Assembly (NCBI GenBank): GCA_910585445.1
Contig: CAJUEK010000025.1
Span: forward strand, 1 to 31,229
Reading direction: 5' to 3'
Length of the DNA stretch: 31,229 nucleotides
From: an uncultured Bacteroidales bacterium
Lineage (GTDB): Bacteria > Bacteroidota > Bacteroidia > Bacteroidales > UBA932
Every line of letters starts with the position of its first letter. Within the stretch, counting starts at the first letter, position 1. The position numbers and the translations under genes were made by a program. Below are positions 7,402-16,093 of the stretch, in pieces. The notes beneath the pieces were generated by a model. That model saw nothing but the letters and a program-made list of their open reading frames with translations, did not search any database and had not been told where the DNA came from.

Positions 7402-7947
7402 TTATTCCGTCTCCGGCATCTCAAAAAAGGAGAAATGCACATTACCGTACTTCTTTTCCTTCAAAAAGTGCGGATGGGAACTGAAGTCAAACGTGTCCGG
7501 ATGCTCCAGGATGAAATAGGCCCCCTTATGCAGGATATCCTTAGAAAACACCTTGTTCGGAATATCCACAAGCCCTTCTATAGCATACGGAGGGTCAGCG
7601 AATATGATGTCGAACTTCTCCCTGCATATGTCCAGGAATTCGAACACATTATGCCTTACGACAGTAAGATTGTCCATCCCGAGCTTTGAGGCCTGCGACT
7701 TTATGAAAGAGGCGTGCAGCGGCGCCATCTCAACGCAATAGACCCTGTCGGCCCCTCTCGAGGCAAATTCATACGATATGGCACCTGTCCCTCCGAAAAG
7801 GTCAAGCACCTTCAGGCCCTCAAGCTCGTATTCATTGTCGAGGACATTGAACAGGCCCTCCTTGGCGAAATCAGTAGTAGGTCTCGCCTTATATCCGTTG
7901 GGAGGCAGTATCGCCTTCCCCTTATGTTTTCCTCCTATTATTCTCAC
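7402..7947 (-). CDS. rsmD: 16S rRNA (guanine966-N2)-methyltransferase RsmD
   Basis: SAM-dependent methyltransferase acting on G966 of 16S rRNA in the small subunit. The 181-residue protein starts MRIIGGKHKGK, has the family segment with RPTTDFAKEGLFNVL, the SAM-binding LDLFGGTGAISYEFASRGA loop (motif I), VYCVEM (motif II) and the catalytic DPPY in FADPPYAIEG. These define RsmD well, and the length is normal. ATG 7947 overlaps the stop of the upstream DUF3822 gene (7944) by four bases, showing translational coupling. Confidence 0.94.
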   Translation of the reverse strand: MRIIGGKHKGKAILPPNGYKARPTTDFAKEGLFNVLDNEYELEGLKVLDLFGGTGAISYEFASRGADRVYCVEMAPLHASFIKSQASKLGMDNLTVVRHNVFEFLDICREKFDIIFADPPYAIEGLVDIPNKVFSKDILHKGAYFILEHPDTFDFSSHPHFLKEKKYGNVHFSFFEMPETE

Positions 7948-8654
7948 AGCTGCTCTACATTCTTGAAATAACGGTAAAGGGACATCTCCTGGTCATCCAG
8001 CAGAGGAGTCCGGAAAAAGACCGTTGACACCTCCGGGTTAAGCTGAAGCTTCTTCATTGCCAGGAAAAGGAAATACTCCGCCGTAGTGAAGTCGGCAGCC
8101 GCATATGTATTGCAAAGCAGAAGGCTCTTGCCCTGCGCAATCGTCAGATAAAGATAGCCGTCCATATAGGACGCGAGTATCTTGTTGTAGTCCTGCAGGT
8201 CAGGAAGCTGCTCCAGCATATAATACAGCTCAGGAAGGGGCCTTGACTTACTTCCGTCAGGACGCCGCACCGTTTCCGTGAGAACCTTGGTGAGCATGCC
8301 GCCCGTCATGTCAGAATAAACAAGGACAGAAGCCAGATGAGGAATCTCCACATAATCCACAGGGTCACCAGGCCCTATGGCCACGACGTCGGCCAGCATT
8401 TCCGCCGCACGCTCTGGCGAAAAGAAATTGGACGGCACAAGCGTGCACTTCGGGGTAAAGACAGAGATGTCAACCACATCATAGCGCCTCTGAAGTTCCT
8501 TCGCAGTGAAAATGCGGTCCGCACCCATCCAGCCGGATGAATGCAGATTGCCGTCAGCCCATATTTTAAAAGAATATCCACTCAAGCCGACTTGAATGGA
8601 TATCCTGTCATTATGTATTGTCATAATTATTCTTTGAGATGCCGCTCCGGACAT
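7944..8654 (-). CDS. DUF3822 family protein
   Basis: A 236-residue cytoplasmic protein of the Bacteroidota family DUF3822, whose structure resembles a duplicated ribonuclease-H/actin-like fold and whose role is unknown. Supporting signs are the opening beta strand 'ISIQVGLSGYSFKIW', a middle with CTLVPSNFF, and the C-terminal 'LLLCNTYAAADFTTAEYFLFLAMKKLQLNPE' type segment near residues 185-215 (shortened here by description: LLLCN, then AADFTTAEYFLF). It sits directly upstream of rsmD with a four-base overlap, an arrangement I associate with many Bacteroidota genomes. The start is uncertain: ATG 8654 lies nine bases after the preceding stop, and ATG 8624 would remove ten residues. Confidence 0.78.
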   Translation of the reverse strand: MSGAASQRIIMTIHNDRISIQVGLSGYSFKIWADGNLHSSGWMGADRIFTAKELQRRYDVVDISVFTPKCTLVPSNFFSPERAAEMLADVVAIGPGDPVDYVEIPHLASVLVYSDMTGGMLTKVLTETVRRPDGSKSRPLPELYYMLEQLPDLQDYNKILASYMDGYLYLTIAQGKSLLLCNTYAAADFTTAEYFLFLAMKKLQLNPEVSTVFFRTPLLDDQEMSLYRYFKNVEQL

Positions 8655-8663
8655 CAGGAGAGA

Positions 8664-9368
8664 CTACTCCCAGTTACCTGCGTTATTGTTAGGTGCAGAG
8701 ATGCTTCCGACCTGAAGGCCCTTGTACTTGCCCTGATCCTCCCTCTCTGCGTCAAGGTTGATTCTGAGCTGCTCATTAAGACCCTTGAGAAGAGACTTGA
8801 AAGGCATTGAAGCCTCGAAGAGAGGAACCTTCACACCAGAGACAGTCTTGATGGTGGAAGCAATGAGAACAGAGTCACCGCTGAAAGGAATGAAAGCGAG
8901 AGAGTCGATGTTAAAGTCTGTACGTCCCTTGAAGAGGGTGTCCTTTACTGCGACCTCGCTGTTCACCTGGAACACAAGGTCCCTGTCACCTGCAAGATAA
9001 AGCTCATTGAGCTTGCGGTTGAGCTGCTCGCCTTTGAGATTGCGGAACTTGTTCTTCATCTGCTTGGTGTGCTCTACTGCAACAGAGTCATCCTTCGAGC
9101 CGACCTGCATCACAATCTTCATCTTGCCCTCGCCATAGAACATTTTGAGAGAGTCAATCGTAGGTGAATATCTACCGTTGACATTCTTGAATGCGACCTG
9201 AAGGTCACGGATATCCTTGAGCCTCTGTACCGCGATGCTTTCACGATACTCCCTGTGCTTCTTGAACTCCACAGGTTCGCTTATGCTCTTTACATTGAGA
9301 TAGACCAGCCCCGCAATACATACAGGGAGAATGAAATAGGTCAAAACCTTTCTGAAAATTGTGCTCAT
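8664..9368 (-). CDS. Membrane-anchored protein of unknown function
   Basis: A 234-residue protein with one N-terminal membrane segment (TYFILPVCIAGLVYLNV, residues about 10-26) and a hydrophilic remainder rich in Lys, Asp and Glu that probably faces the periplasm. The segment just after the membrane helix, RLKDIRDLQVAFKNVNGRYS followed by TIDSLK, looks like the start of pseudopilins (a helix followed by 'xLQxAxxxxNGRYPxxxxxL'), but there is no prepilin cleavage motif, so this is only a resemblance. The C-terminus has SISAPNNNAGNWE. It heads the minus-strand operon with the DUF3822 gene and rsmD; a promoter box lies at 9405-9412. Confidence 0.75.
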   Translation of the reverse strand: MSTIFRKVLTYFILPVCIAGLVYLNVKSISEPVEFKKHREYRESIAVQRLKDIRDLQVAFKNVNGRYSPTIDSLKMFYGEGKMKIVMQVGSKDDSVAVEHTKQMKNKFRNLKGEQLNRKLNELYLAGDRDLVFQVNSEVAVKDTLFKGRTDFNIDSLAFIPFSGDSVLIASTIKTVSGVKVPLFEASMPFKSLLKGLNEQLRINLDAEREDQGKYKGLQVGSISAPNNNAGNWE

Positions 9369-9404
9369 TATTTTTGTGTTTTATTTTCTTTCCAAAATGC
9401 CGGA

Positions 9405-9412
9405 CAAAGTTA
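9405..9412 (-). promoter_or_regulatory. -7 box of the 9368-4783 operon
   Basis: Minus-strand TAACTTTG fits TAnnTTTG; start expected near 9398, about 30 bases before the ATG at 9368. A -33 element is not obvious. Confidence 0.45.
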
Positions 9413-9444
9413 GCAAATTGATTTATGAAATGCAATATAATTTG

Positions 9445-9452
9445 TAATTTTG
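9445..9452 (+). promoter_or_regulatory. -7 box of the nrnA-like operon
   Basis: TAATTTTG fits TAnnTTTG, with a weak TTG upstream at 9418-9420. The start would be near 9459, leaving a leader of about 98 bases rich in A and G before the ATG at 9557. I see no convincing riboswitch in the leader. Confidence 0.45.
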
Positions 9453-9556
9453 CATTCCCAAAAACAAACAGCCAGGCCGCAAACAGAGCCAGGCCCGCCT
9501 GAACGATGGCGCAGACAAGGCGGCTGCAAAGACAATCAGAAACAACTTGACACAGA

Positions 9557-10612
9557 ATGAAAGCGTTGGACATACATGACATCGGAATATTCTCATCACT
9601 GACGGAGAAGGCCCTCAGGCCTGTCATCGTGACTCACCTCAAGCCGGACGGGGACGCATTCGGCAGCAGCATGGCAATGTACCATTTTCTCGTGAAATGC
9701 GGAAAGACGGACACGAGAGTCGTGCTGAACAACCCCTACCCTGCACCCGTTGGTTTTCTCGCAGACGAAGAGAGCGTCAAAGACATAATAATCTGCGAAA
9801 ACAGCCGCGATGACGCATTCCGCGCGACAAGTGAAAGCGACCTTATAATCTGCCTCGACTGCAATTCGTTCTCAAGGACAGACATGCTGGAAGATGTCCT
9901 GAAAGAATCGAAGGCCCCGAAGGTACTCATAGACCACCATATCGGCCCGGACACGGGACAATTCACGATATGCTTTTCAGACATTGAAGTATCATCCGCA
10001 TCCGAGCTTCTGTTCCATATCCTCATGGCCATGCCACAAATCGGGTCAGACGCATCCGCCCTTCCGCTCCGGGCCTCAGAGGCCCTCATGACAGGAATGA
10101 CGACGGATACCAACAATTTCGCCAACTCGACATATCCATCGACACTTGCCATGGCCTCGGCCCTGATAAGCGCAGGAGTTGACCGCGACATGATACTCGG
10201 CAACCTGTTCCAGCATTTCGGAGAAAACCGCCTGAGGCTCATGGGGCATGTTCTGAAAGACCTGCTGAAAATAACCGGTGATGGCGTCGCATATGTCATT
10301 CTTGACAGGGAGACACAGCTGCAATACCATTTGTCAGAGGGCGACACGGAAGGATTCGTGAACCTTCCGCTCTCCATCGGCAAGGTTGTGATGAGCATCA
10401 TGATTAAGGAAGACGAAGGCAAGGCAAGGGTATCAATACGCTCAAAGCGAGGAATTTCCGCCAACAGGTGCGCACGTGAGCATTTCAACGGAGGAGGACA
10501 TGAGAACGCATCCGGCGGCAGCCTCTTTTTCGGCAAAGACATAGACAGCATCTCGCAGGCCGGGGACTATGTCAAGGAACACACCCATATATTTATGACA
10601 GGAGAAAAATGA
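9557..10612 (+). CDS. DHH-family phosphoesterase (NrnA-like)
   Basis: A 351-residue cytoplasmic DHH/DHHA1 phosphoesterase. Landmarks: VTHLKPDGDAFGSS at 25-38 (H27, D31, D33 as manganese ligands by family analogy), ICLDCNS with D101, the DHH triplet at 126-128, a TGMTTDTNNF segment (motif IV), and the DHHA1 glycine motif FNGGGHENASGG near 313-324. This is the NrnA layout: such enzymes degrade short oligonucleotides (nanoRNA) and can dephosphorylate phosphoadenosine phosphate (pAp); some relatives cleave pApA from c-di-AMP. Which activity dominates cannot be decided. Its stop overlaps the following FKBP lipoprotein gene by four bases (ATGA). Confidence 0.9.
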   Translation: MKALDIHDIGIFSSLTEKALRPVIVTHLKPDGDAFGSSMAMYHFLVKCGKTDTRVVLNNPYPAPVGFLADEESVKDIIICENSRDDAFRATSESDLIICLDCNSFSRTDMLEDVLKESKAPKVLIDHHIGPDTGQFTICFSDIEVSSASELLFHILMAMPQIGSDASALPLRASEALMTGMTTDTNNFANSTYPSTLAMASALISAGVDRDMILGNLFQHFGENRLRLMGHVLKDLLKITGDGVAYVILDRETQLQYHLSEGDTEGFVNLPLSIGKVVMSIMIKEDEGKARVSIRSKRGISANRCAREHFNGGGHENASGGSLFFGKDIDSISQAGDYVKEHTHIFMTGEK

Positions 10613-11154
10613 GAAGGATTACAGGAATATTGCTGCTCGCCGCCACATTGGCTGCCGGAGCATCGTGCAAGAAAGAGCAGCTCGCCATCACATACAGCAA
10701 CCAGGAGGCGCGCATTGACAAATACATAGAGTCCGAAGTGGGAAAGGACCCGGCCATAACCGTCACATATAACGGAGGGGCCAGCCGTATGACACGTGTG
10801 CAAGGAGAAGGAGCGGTTTTGTCAGCAGACGGGCACGTGTCATTCCATTATGCAGGATACGTATTCAACGGAAGTGTCAGCGCGACATCCATGTTCGCGA
10901 CCAACCACCAGGCCACGGCAGAACAGGCTGGATGGAATCTTACGGAGAGCGATTTCAGCCTCTTCGAGACGGGACTTTCCGACAAGAAGCTGCTTGAGGG
11001 ACTGCGCAAGGGACTGGAAGGTGTCCGCGCGGGCGAAGAGTGCGAAATCCTGTTTTCAGGCAAATACGGCTACGGAAACAAGACATTTGGCATAATTCCT
11101 GCAAACTCAGCCCTCCTCTACAAGATATGGGTCGTGGGAGTTTCAAACGAATAG
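10609..11154 (+). CDS. FKBP-type peptidyl-prolyl isomerase-like lipoprotein
   Basis: A 181-residue lipoprotein. The N-terminus MRRITGILLLAATLAAGASC ends in a lipobox with Cys20, so it is probably anchored facing the periplasm. The rest is an FKBP fold: DGHVSFHYAGYVFNGSV corresponds to the family's 'VxVHYTGxLxDGxxFDSS' region, GLRKGLEGVRAGEECEILF to 'GL..G..GM..GE', and YGYGNKTFGIIPANSALLYKIWVV to 'YGYG....IPPNSxLxFxVEL' (split here as YGYGNKTFG, IPANSALLY). The aspartate of the first motif seems replaced, so isomerase activity is not certain. It overlaps the nrnA-like gene by four bases. An 85-base decayed copy lies at 935-1019. Confidence 0.85.
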   Translation: MRRITGILLLAATLAAGASCKKEQLAITYSNQEARIDKYIESEVGKDPAITVTYNGGASRMTRVQGEGAVLSADGHVSFHYAGYVFNGSVSATSMFATNHQATAEQAGWNLTESDFSLFETGLSDKKLLEGLRKGLEGVRAGEECEILFSGKYGYGNKTFGIIPANSALLYKIWVVGVSNE

Positions 11155-11188
11155 CCGATTTAAGAGCCAGTTTTATAAAAAAATTTAA

Positions 11189-11196
11189 TATCTTTG
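11189..11196 (+). promoter_or_regulatory. -7 box ahead of the second FKBP gene
   Basis: TATCTTTG is an exact fit to TAnnTTTG and lies 27 bases before the ATG at 11224. It would give the second FKBP gene and the MATE gene their own transcript. Confidence 0.5.
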
Positions 11197-11223
11197 CCCG
11201 TTAATTTTATTATCAGAATAGGA

Positions 11224-12249
11224 ATGAAGAGAATATTTCTGTACGCATTATATGCAGTTGCGGCACTAACCGCGTCAAGCTGCGCAAAGCAAGTGGCGAC
11301 AGGACCGAACGAAGCCGGCAAGCGCTATTTTGACGCATGGCTCCATGTAAATCACCCTGATGCCGTTCCCTCAGGAAGAGGAATTTATATTATAGAGGAA
11401 AGCGAAGGCACAGGCATCGCCGTGACAAAAGACGGCTATGCATTCGTAGAATATACAGTAACTGACCTTGACGGCAACATATCATCATATACCTCGGCGC
11501 AAACCGCCAAGATGCTCGGCCAATACAAGGAAGCCAACTACTATGGTCCCAAGGCTTGGACTACTGCCGACAACACCATAATGGCAGGAGTGGCAGACAT
11601 TGTAATCGGAATGAAGACGGGCGCCACGAGGAAGGCGGTTGTCCCTTCATGGCTGCTGACATATTCAGTCTATGGCACAGCAGATGAGTATCTCAAAAAA
11701 GAGACCGAAAACGCAAACGCCATCTATGAGATAAAGGTCACGGATTTCACCAAGGACATACAGCAGTGGCAGATTGACAGCATCGGAGGCTATTTCAACA
11801 GTCACCGCGACATATTCGGCACTATGACGGCCGCAGACTCGCTCAAGCAGAAAGGCTTCTACTACAAGCAGGTGAAGGCTCCCGTTGACACGACATCATT
11901 CCCTAAGGACACTACCATCTACATAAACTATACGGGAAAGCTTCTCAGCGGCCTTGTGTTCGACACTACCGATGAGAAGACAGCCAAGGACAACGGAATC
12001 TGGTCTTCATCAAGGACATATGCTCCGGTCAAAGTCAGCTGGGGAGAGAAATTCTCTGATATAAAGATGGGAGACAATACCGTCATCAACGGATTCTCCA
12101 ACACCCTATGGCAGATGCGCGCTATGGAAAAAGGCATAGGAATCTTCTGGTCTGACCTCGGATACGGAAATTCCGGAAGCGGCAACAGCATCCCGGCATA
12201 TTCGCCATTGGTTTTTGAAATCGAAATAGTTGAAAAGCCGGAGAAGTAA
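11224..12249 (+). CDS. FKBP-type peptidyl-prolyl isomerase lipoprotein
   Basis: A 341-residue lipoprotein: MKRIFLYALYAVAALTASSC gives a signal peptide and lipobox with Cys20. Two related halves can be seen. The first (about 60-165) contains 'GYAFVEYTVTDLDGNISSYT' and 'MAGVADIVIGMKTGATRKAVV', an FKBP-like pattern; the second (about 215-340) has TIYINYTGKLLSGLVFDTT and the C-terminal YSPLVFEIEIVEK. The second half is the better match to a working FKBP domain. Members of this type act on folding of exported proteins, and some are gliding-associated GldI relatives. ATG 11224 is chosen because the signal peptide begins there. The MATE gene starts one base after the stop. Confidence 0.85.
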   Translation: MKRIFLYALYAVAALTASSCAKQVATGPNEAGKRYFDAWLHVNHPDAVPSGRGIYIIEESEGTGIAVTKDGYAFVEYTVTDLDGNISSYTSAQTAKMLGQYKEANYYGPKAWTTADNTIMAGVADIVIGMKTGATRKAVVPSWLLTYSVYGTADEYLKKETENANAIYEIKVTDFTKDIQQWQIDSIGGYFNSHRDIFGTMTAADSLKQKGFYYKQVKAPVDTTSFPKDTTIYINYTGKLLSGLVFDTTDEKTAKDNGIWSSSRTYAPVKVSWGEKFSDIKMGDNTVINGFSNTLWQMRAMEKGIGIFWSDLGYGNSGSGNSIPAYSPLVFEIEIVEKPEK

Positions 12250-12250
12250 A

Positions 12251-13642
12251 ATGACAGGTCATTCATCTGCTATACCTACAGAACTCGGAACAGAAAACAT
12301 CGGCAGGCTGCTCAAGCAATACGCCCTGCCTGCCATCATAGCCCAGACGGCCGCATCCCTCTATAATATGGTTGACAGCATATTCATCGGACAGGGAGTC
12401 GGCCCTCTCGCCATTTCAGGACTTGCCGTGACTTTCCCGCTGATGAATCTCACGACAGCCTTCGGAACTCTTGTCGGCATGGGAGCCTCAACAATGCTCT
12501 CCGTCCTTTTAGGGCAGCGGAACTACAGCGCGGCATGCAAGGTGCTCGGCAATGTGGTCAGCCTGAACACGATAATCGGAATCTTATTCATGGCAGTGGC
12601 GATAACATTCCTTGACCCGATACTATATTTCTTCGGAGCGAGCGAAAACACTCTGCCATACGCCAGGGAGTACATGAGAATAATACTTTACGGAAATGTG
12701 GTGACGCACCTTTATTTCGGACTGAACTCGGCCATGCGTGCCTCAGGCAATCCGAAGAAGGCCATGGGACTGACTCTTTTCACTGTCATTTTCAACACCA
12801 TACTTGACCCGATATTCATCTTCGTGTTTGACATGGGAATATCCGGTGCGGCATGGGCTACGGTAATCGCCCAATGCTGCGCCCTGGCAGTAGTAATGAG
12901 GCATTTCAGCGACCGTACAAAAATGCTGCATTTTGAGAAAGGCATATTCAGGCTGGACACCAGGATAGCCAAGGATTCACTTGCCATCGGCATGGGACCT
13001 TTCCTGATGAATTCCGCAGCCTGCATAGTTACCCTGTTCATTAACCAGCAGCTAAGGAAATACAGCGGTGACCTAGGAATCGGAGCATACGGCATATGCA
13101 ACAGGTTCGCGTTCATGTTCATAATGATATGCATCGGACTCAACCAGGGAATGCAACCGATAGCCGGATACAACTACGGGGCAAGGAAATACTCCCGCGT
13201 AAAGGAAGTGTTCTGGAAAACCGCCAAGCTGGCAACGGTAGTCACGACCCTATGCTTCATCATCGGCATGTTTTTCCCGCATATCGCATGCGGAATATTC
13301 ACCCATGACGAGCAGCTTCTTGACATGGCCGCAAAAGGTCTCAGGATAACCACAATGTTCTTCCCTATCGTAGGTTTCCAGATGATATCGACAAACTTTT
13401 TCCAGAGCCTCGGAATGGTCTCGAAGTCAGTTTTCCTTTCTCTGTCAAGGCAGATTGTCTTCCTGCTGCCTCTGCTTTACATTCTTCCTATGGAATTTCA
13501 GGCAAAAGGCGTATGGATGAGCTTTCCGATTTCCGACCTGATTGCGTCCCTGATGACCATATTCATGATAAGCAGGCTGTTCAAGAAATTCAGCATGCTC
13601 AATGACGGGGACGACCCTGCCATATTGGGCAGCCAATTATAA
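12251..13642 (+). CDS. MATE family efflux transporter
   Basis: A 463-residue inner-membrane exporter of the multidrug and toxic compound extrusion family, driven by sodium or proton gradient. About twelve hydrophobic segments in two halves are visible. Diagnostic stretches include LLKQYALPAIIAQTAASLYN, then VDSIFIGQGVGPLAISGLAV at the start of the first half, ASGNPKKAMG in the loop, and GLNQGMQPIAGYNYGARKY in the second half. This pattern is that of the DinF/NorM-like branch common in Bacteroidota. ATG 12251 is used, one base after the previous stop; a TTG at 12230 would only add residues overlapping the FKBP gene. Substrate unknown. Confidence 0.92.
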   Translation: MTGHSSAIPTELGTENIGRLLKQYALPAIIAQTAASLYNMVDSIFIGQGVGPLAISGLAVTFPLMNLTTAFGTLVGMGASTMLSVLLGQRNYSAACKVLGNVVSLNTIIGILFMAVAITFLDPILYFFGASENTLPYAREYMRIILYGNVVTHLYFGLNSAMRASGNPKKAMGLTLFTVIFNTILDPIFIFVFDMGISGAAWATVIAQCCALAVVMRHFSDRTKMLHFEKGIFRLDTRIAKDSLAIGMGPFLMNSAACIVTLFINQQLRKYSGDLGIGAYGICNRFAFMFIMICIGLNQGMQPIAGYNYGARKYSRVKEVFWKTAKLATVVTTLCFIIGMFFPHIACGIFTHDEQLLDMAAKGLRITTMFFPIVGFQMISTNFFQSLGMVSKSVFLSLSRQIVFLLPLLYILPMEFQAKGVWMSFPISDLIASLMTIFMISRLFKKFSMLNDGDDPAILGSQL

Positions 13643-13654
13643 GGAGATTCACTT

Positions 13655-14272
13655 ATGGAAAAGAAAATCATTATAAACGTGGGAAGGCAGTTCGGAAGCG
13701 GAGGTAAAGAAGTTGCCATCGGGCTGGGCAAAAGGCTCGGCATCCCGGTATATGACAATGAACTCATAAGCAAGGCTGCCCAGGACAGCGGCTTCAGCCC
13801 GGAACTTTTCAGAAAGAGCGACGAGAAGCGCAGGCCGTTCTCCATCTCATCAATGTTCACCGGCACTTTCGAGCCGTCCGCAGAAAGCTATGTGAGCGAC
13901 AAAGGGCTTTTCCAGCTGCAGAGCGAAGCTATACGCAACATCGCGGAACTCGGTTCGGCCATAATAGTGGGCCGTTGCTCAGACTATATCCTCAGGGACA
14001 TGGGATGCACACTTGACGTGTTCCTTACAGCGCCTGAGCAGGTGCGTATCGGCCGCATAGTGGAGAGGACAGGACTGAGCGACGAGAAAGCCGGCGCACT
14101 CATCACCAGCATGGACCGCAACAGGTCTGAATATTACAACTATTATACTTTCGGCAACTGGGGCGTGGCTTCCAATTATGACCTGTGCCTTGACACGTCC
14201 ATCCTCGGGATAGACGGCACAGCAGATTTCATAATAGAATTTGCCAGAAAGGCTGGGCTCATAGAAGCATGA
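13655..14272 (+). CDS. Cytidylate kinase-like family protein
   Basis: A 205-residue P-loop protein of the cytidylate-kinase-like family (Cytidylate_kin2 type). It opens IIINVGRQFGSGGKEVA, a modified P-loop where GSGGK takes the Walker A position, followed by LGIPVYDNELI with the family's 'YDxEL' motif, and has IIVGRCSDYIL and an 'RNRSEYYNYYTFGNWG' region typical of this group. It is distinct from the essential CMP kinase Cmk; the true substrate is unknown and nucleoside monophosphate phosphorylation is inferred. It lies 12 bases after the MATE gene and overlaps the next gene by four bases. Confidence 0.85.
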   Translation: MEKKIIINVGRQFGSGGKEVAIGLGKRLGIPVYDNELISKAAQDSGFSPELFRKSDEKRRPFSISSMFTGTFEPSAESYVSDKGLFQLQSEAIRNIAELGSAIIVGRCSDYILRDMGCTLDVFLTAPEQVRIGRIVERTGLSDEKAGALITSMDRNRSEYYNYYTFGNWGVASNYDLCLDTSILGIDGTADFIIEFARKAGLIEA

Positions 14273-15564
14273 AACGAAAATGGCATGCCATAGCTGCCGC
14301 AGTCATACTTGCGTCAGTGCTTATTGCTACAGGCTCGGCGGTGATACACAAGCCCCTGCCGAAACCGGAGCCTGTAATGCCTCCGAGGATAAGGCTGAAT
14401 GACAGGCTGGAAAACGGAATGTCCGAGATTCCCGCACTTGCCGGACTTGACCGGAAAGTCAAGGCTTTCATTGGAAAATGGCAGCTGAACGGCGTTTCAC
14501 TTGCAGTAATGCGCAACGATTCCCTCCTGTATGCAAAGGGATACGGCTGGGCAGACAAGGAAAACGGCACTCAGATGACTCCGGGGCATATACTCAGGAT
14601 GGCATCCGTTTCAAAACTGCTTACCGCAGCAGGAATAATGGTTTTGCAGGACAGGGATTCCCTGTGCATAAAGGACAAGGTATTCGGTACCGACGGAATA
14701 CTCGATGACCCTTTCTACTCTTCACTTATAAAAGACTGCAATTTCAATGAAATCACGATAGAGCACCTTCTGAGGCATCAGGCAGGATTCTGGCGCGACC
14801 CTCTCTTCTCATCCCTGGACGTGATGGCACAGTTAGGACTGAACTGCCCTCCTGATGAGGAGGACTTCTGTCGCGTCGTATTGAACCGTCCGCTCAGATT
14901 CATGCCCGGGACCTCACAGAAATACTCCAATTTCGGATATCTGCTCCTTTCCAAAGTCATTGAAAAGGTCTCAGGAAAGCCCTACGCGCAGTTTATGCAG
15001 GAGGATGTCCTCAATCCGGCCGGATGCTTTGACATGCATATAGCCGGCAACTATTATCAGGACAAAAGGCCGAATGAGGTGAGATACTACACCCATGAAG
15101 GTGACGGGAAATATATAGAGGACTACAGCGGAAACGGAAACATTGTCGAGCGCTGCTACGGAGGAAACAACATCCCCGTGCTTTCCGGTGCGGGAGCCTG
15201 GTGCGGCTCTCCGTCAGAACTTGCGAGATTCGTTGCCTCGATAGACGGCCATCCAGGAATCCCGGACATAATATCACCGGAAAGCGTCGCCCTCATGACA
15301 GAATATTTCGACACGGAGACCTTCTCGCTTGGGTGGAATGACACCAATCCGTCCAAAGGCTGGAGCCGCACCGGTACATTTTCCGGAACAAGTGCGCTCG
15401 TAAGACATTATCCGGACGGAGAATGCTGGATACTCATAACAAACACGAGCACATGGCGCGGCCCTGGACTCTCACGATATACTGAAGCGCTCTTCCAAAG
15501 CTGCCGGGAGGAACATGGGGCGGCACTCCCCTCCCGCGACATGTTCTGCGGATACGCTGACTGA
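14269..15564 (+). CDS. Exported beta-lactamase-family serine hydrolase (S12-like)
   Basis: A 431-residue protein with an N-terminal hydrophobic segment (AIAAAVILASVLIATGSAVI, residues 7-26) acting as an uncleaved anchor or signal, then a class C beta-lactamase/DD-peptidase fold. Active-site motifs: SVSK at 113-116 (SxxK), YSN at 219-221 (YxN), and GTFSGTSA near 372-379 at the KTG position. Such proteins include D-aminopeptidases, esterases and penicillin-binding-like enzymes; true beta-lactamase activity is not implied. It starts in a four-base ATGA overlap with the kinase-like gene and ends five bases before the convergent IbrB-like gene. Confidence 0.88.
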   Translation: MKRKWHAIAAAVILASVLIATGSAVIHKPLPKPEPVMPPRIRLNDRLENGMSEIPALAGLDRKVKAFIGKWQLNGVSLAVMRNDSLLYAKGYGWADKENGTQMTPGHILRMASVSKLLTAAGIMVLQDRDSLCIKDKVFGTDGILDDPFYSSLIKDCNFNEITIEHLLRHQAGFWRDPLFSSLDVMAQLGLNCPPDEEDFCRVVLNRPLRFMPGTSQKYSNFGYLLLSKVIEKVSGKPYAQFMQEDVLNPAGCFDMHIAGNYYQDKRPNEVRYYTHEGDGKYIEDYSGNGNIVERCYGGNNIPVLSGAGAWCGSPSELARFVASIDGHPGIPDIISPESVALMTEYFDTETFSLGWNDTNPSKGWSRTGTFSGTSALVRHYPDGECWILITNTSTWRGPGLSRYTEALFQSCREEHGAALPSRDMFCGYAD

Positions 15565-15584
15565 GACGTCACTCCTCCTCAGTC
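15559..15584. terminator. Weak hairpin spanning two convergent stop codons
   Basis: GACTGAG at 15559-15565 pairs exactly with CTCAGTC at 15578-15584. The stem spans the stop of the serine hydrolase (15564) and of the IbrB-like gene (15569). There is no T-tract, so an intrinsic terminator is doubtful. Confidence 0.25.
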
Positions 15585-16093
15585 CAGTCCTCAGACTTGC
15601 TGAATTCCTTGTCCGCAAACAATTCAGCAAGCCCTGAAATCTGCTTCAGGCGCAGCAGTTCATCCTTGGACATGCCTATGTTGCGGCTTATCCATGCGTC
15701 AGACATGCCGGACTTGACAAGTTCTGACACGATTCCGCTCATTAATTCCACAGAATGGGTCCCGCGCGCCCTGTTATGGCGTATCGTAGAGGCCATGCGC
15801 TCCGAGATGTCCTTGTCAATGACCGTTACCGGCAACAGGCCGCGCTCCCGCTCATATATACGGCGTGAAGTCTTCATTACCATGTAACGGTGAAAGCCGT
15901 CAACTATCTCATACACATCCTTTTCCTTGATATGGTAGCATACGCACGGCATAGTGTAGCCATCCTCCCATATGGAAAGTTCAAGCAGCTTCATCTCAGG
16001 CGGAGCCACTACATTGGGGTTATAATTATTGGCCACGACTTTCTCCACAGGCACGGCCAGGACCTGATATACCGGACTTCTAAATGCTCCCAT
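15569..16093 (-). CDS. IbrB-like ParB/sulfiredoxin-fold protein
   Basis: A 174-residue protein with a ParB N-terminal (ParB/Srx) domain: NNYNPNVV near 22-29 is the opening motif, and VDGFHRYMVM at 64-73 is the nucleotide-binding 'GxxR' motif in a variant form (GFHRY rather than GERR). IRHNRARGTH at 104-113 and the following helix-turn-helix-like MSDAWISRNIGMSKDELLRL are typical of the IbrB-type proteins encoded next to IbrA. In E. coli IbrA/IbrB activate eib immunoglobulin-binding genes; the biochemical mechanism is not settled, and relatives occur in prophages. It overlaps the IbrA-like gene by 14 bases and is the last gene of the cassette. Confidence 0.8.
   Translation of the reverse strand: MGAFRSPVYQVLAVPVEKVVANNYNPNVVAPPEMKLLELSIWEDGYTMPCVCYHIKEKDVYEIVDGFHRYMVMKTSRRIYERERGLLPVTVIDKDISERMASTIRHNRARGTHSVELMSGIVSELVKSGMSDAWISRNIGMSKDELLRLKQISGLAELFADKEFSKSEDWTEEE

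Noticed and set aside
9736..10551. Minus-strand open frame of 271 codons opposite the NrnA-like gene
   Set aside because: Ser/Arg/Met-rich translation typical of an antisense shadow; the plus-strand DHH motifs are unambiguous.
14269..15564. Antibiotic-resistance beta-lactamase
   Set aside because: SxxK and YxN motifs place it in the broad S12/class C fold, but the membrane anchor, divergent third motif and genome context do not support calling it a resistance enzyme.
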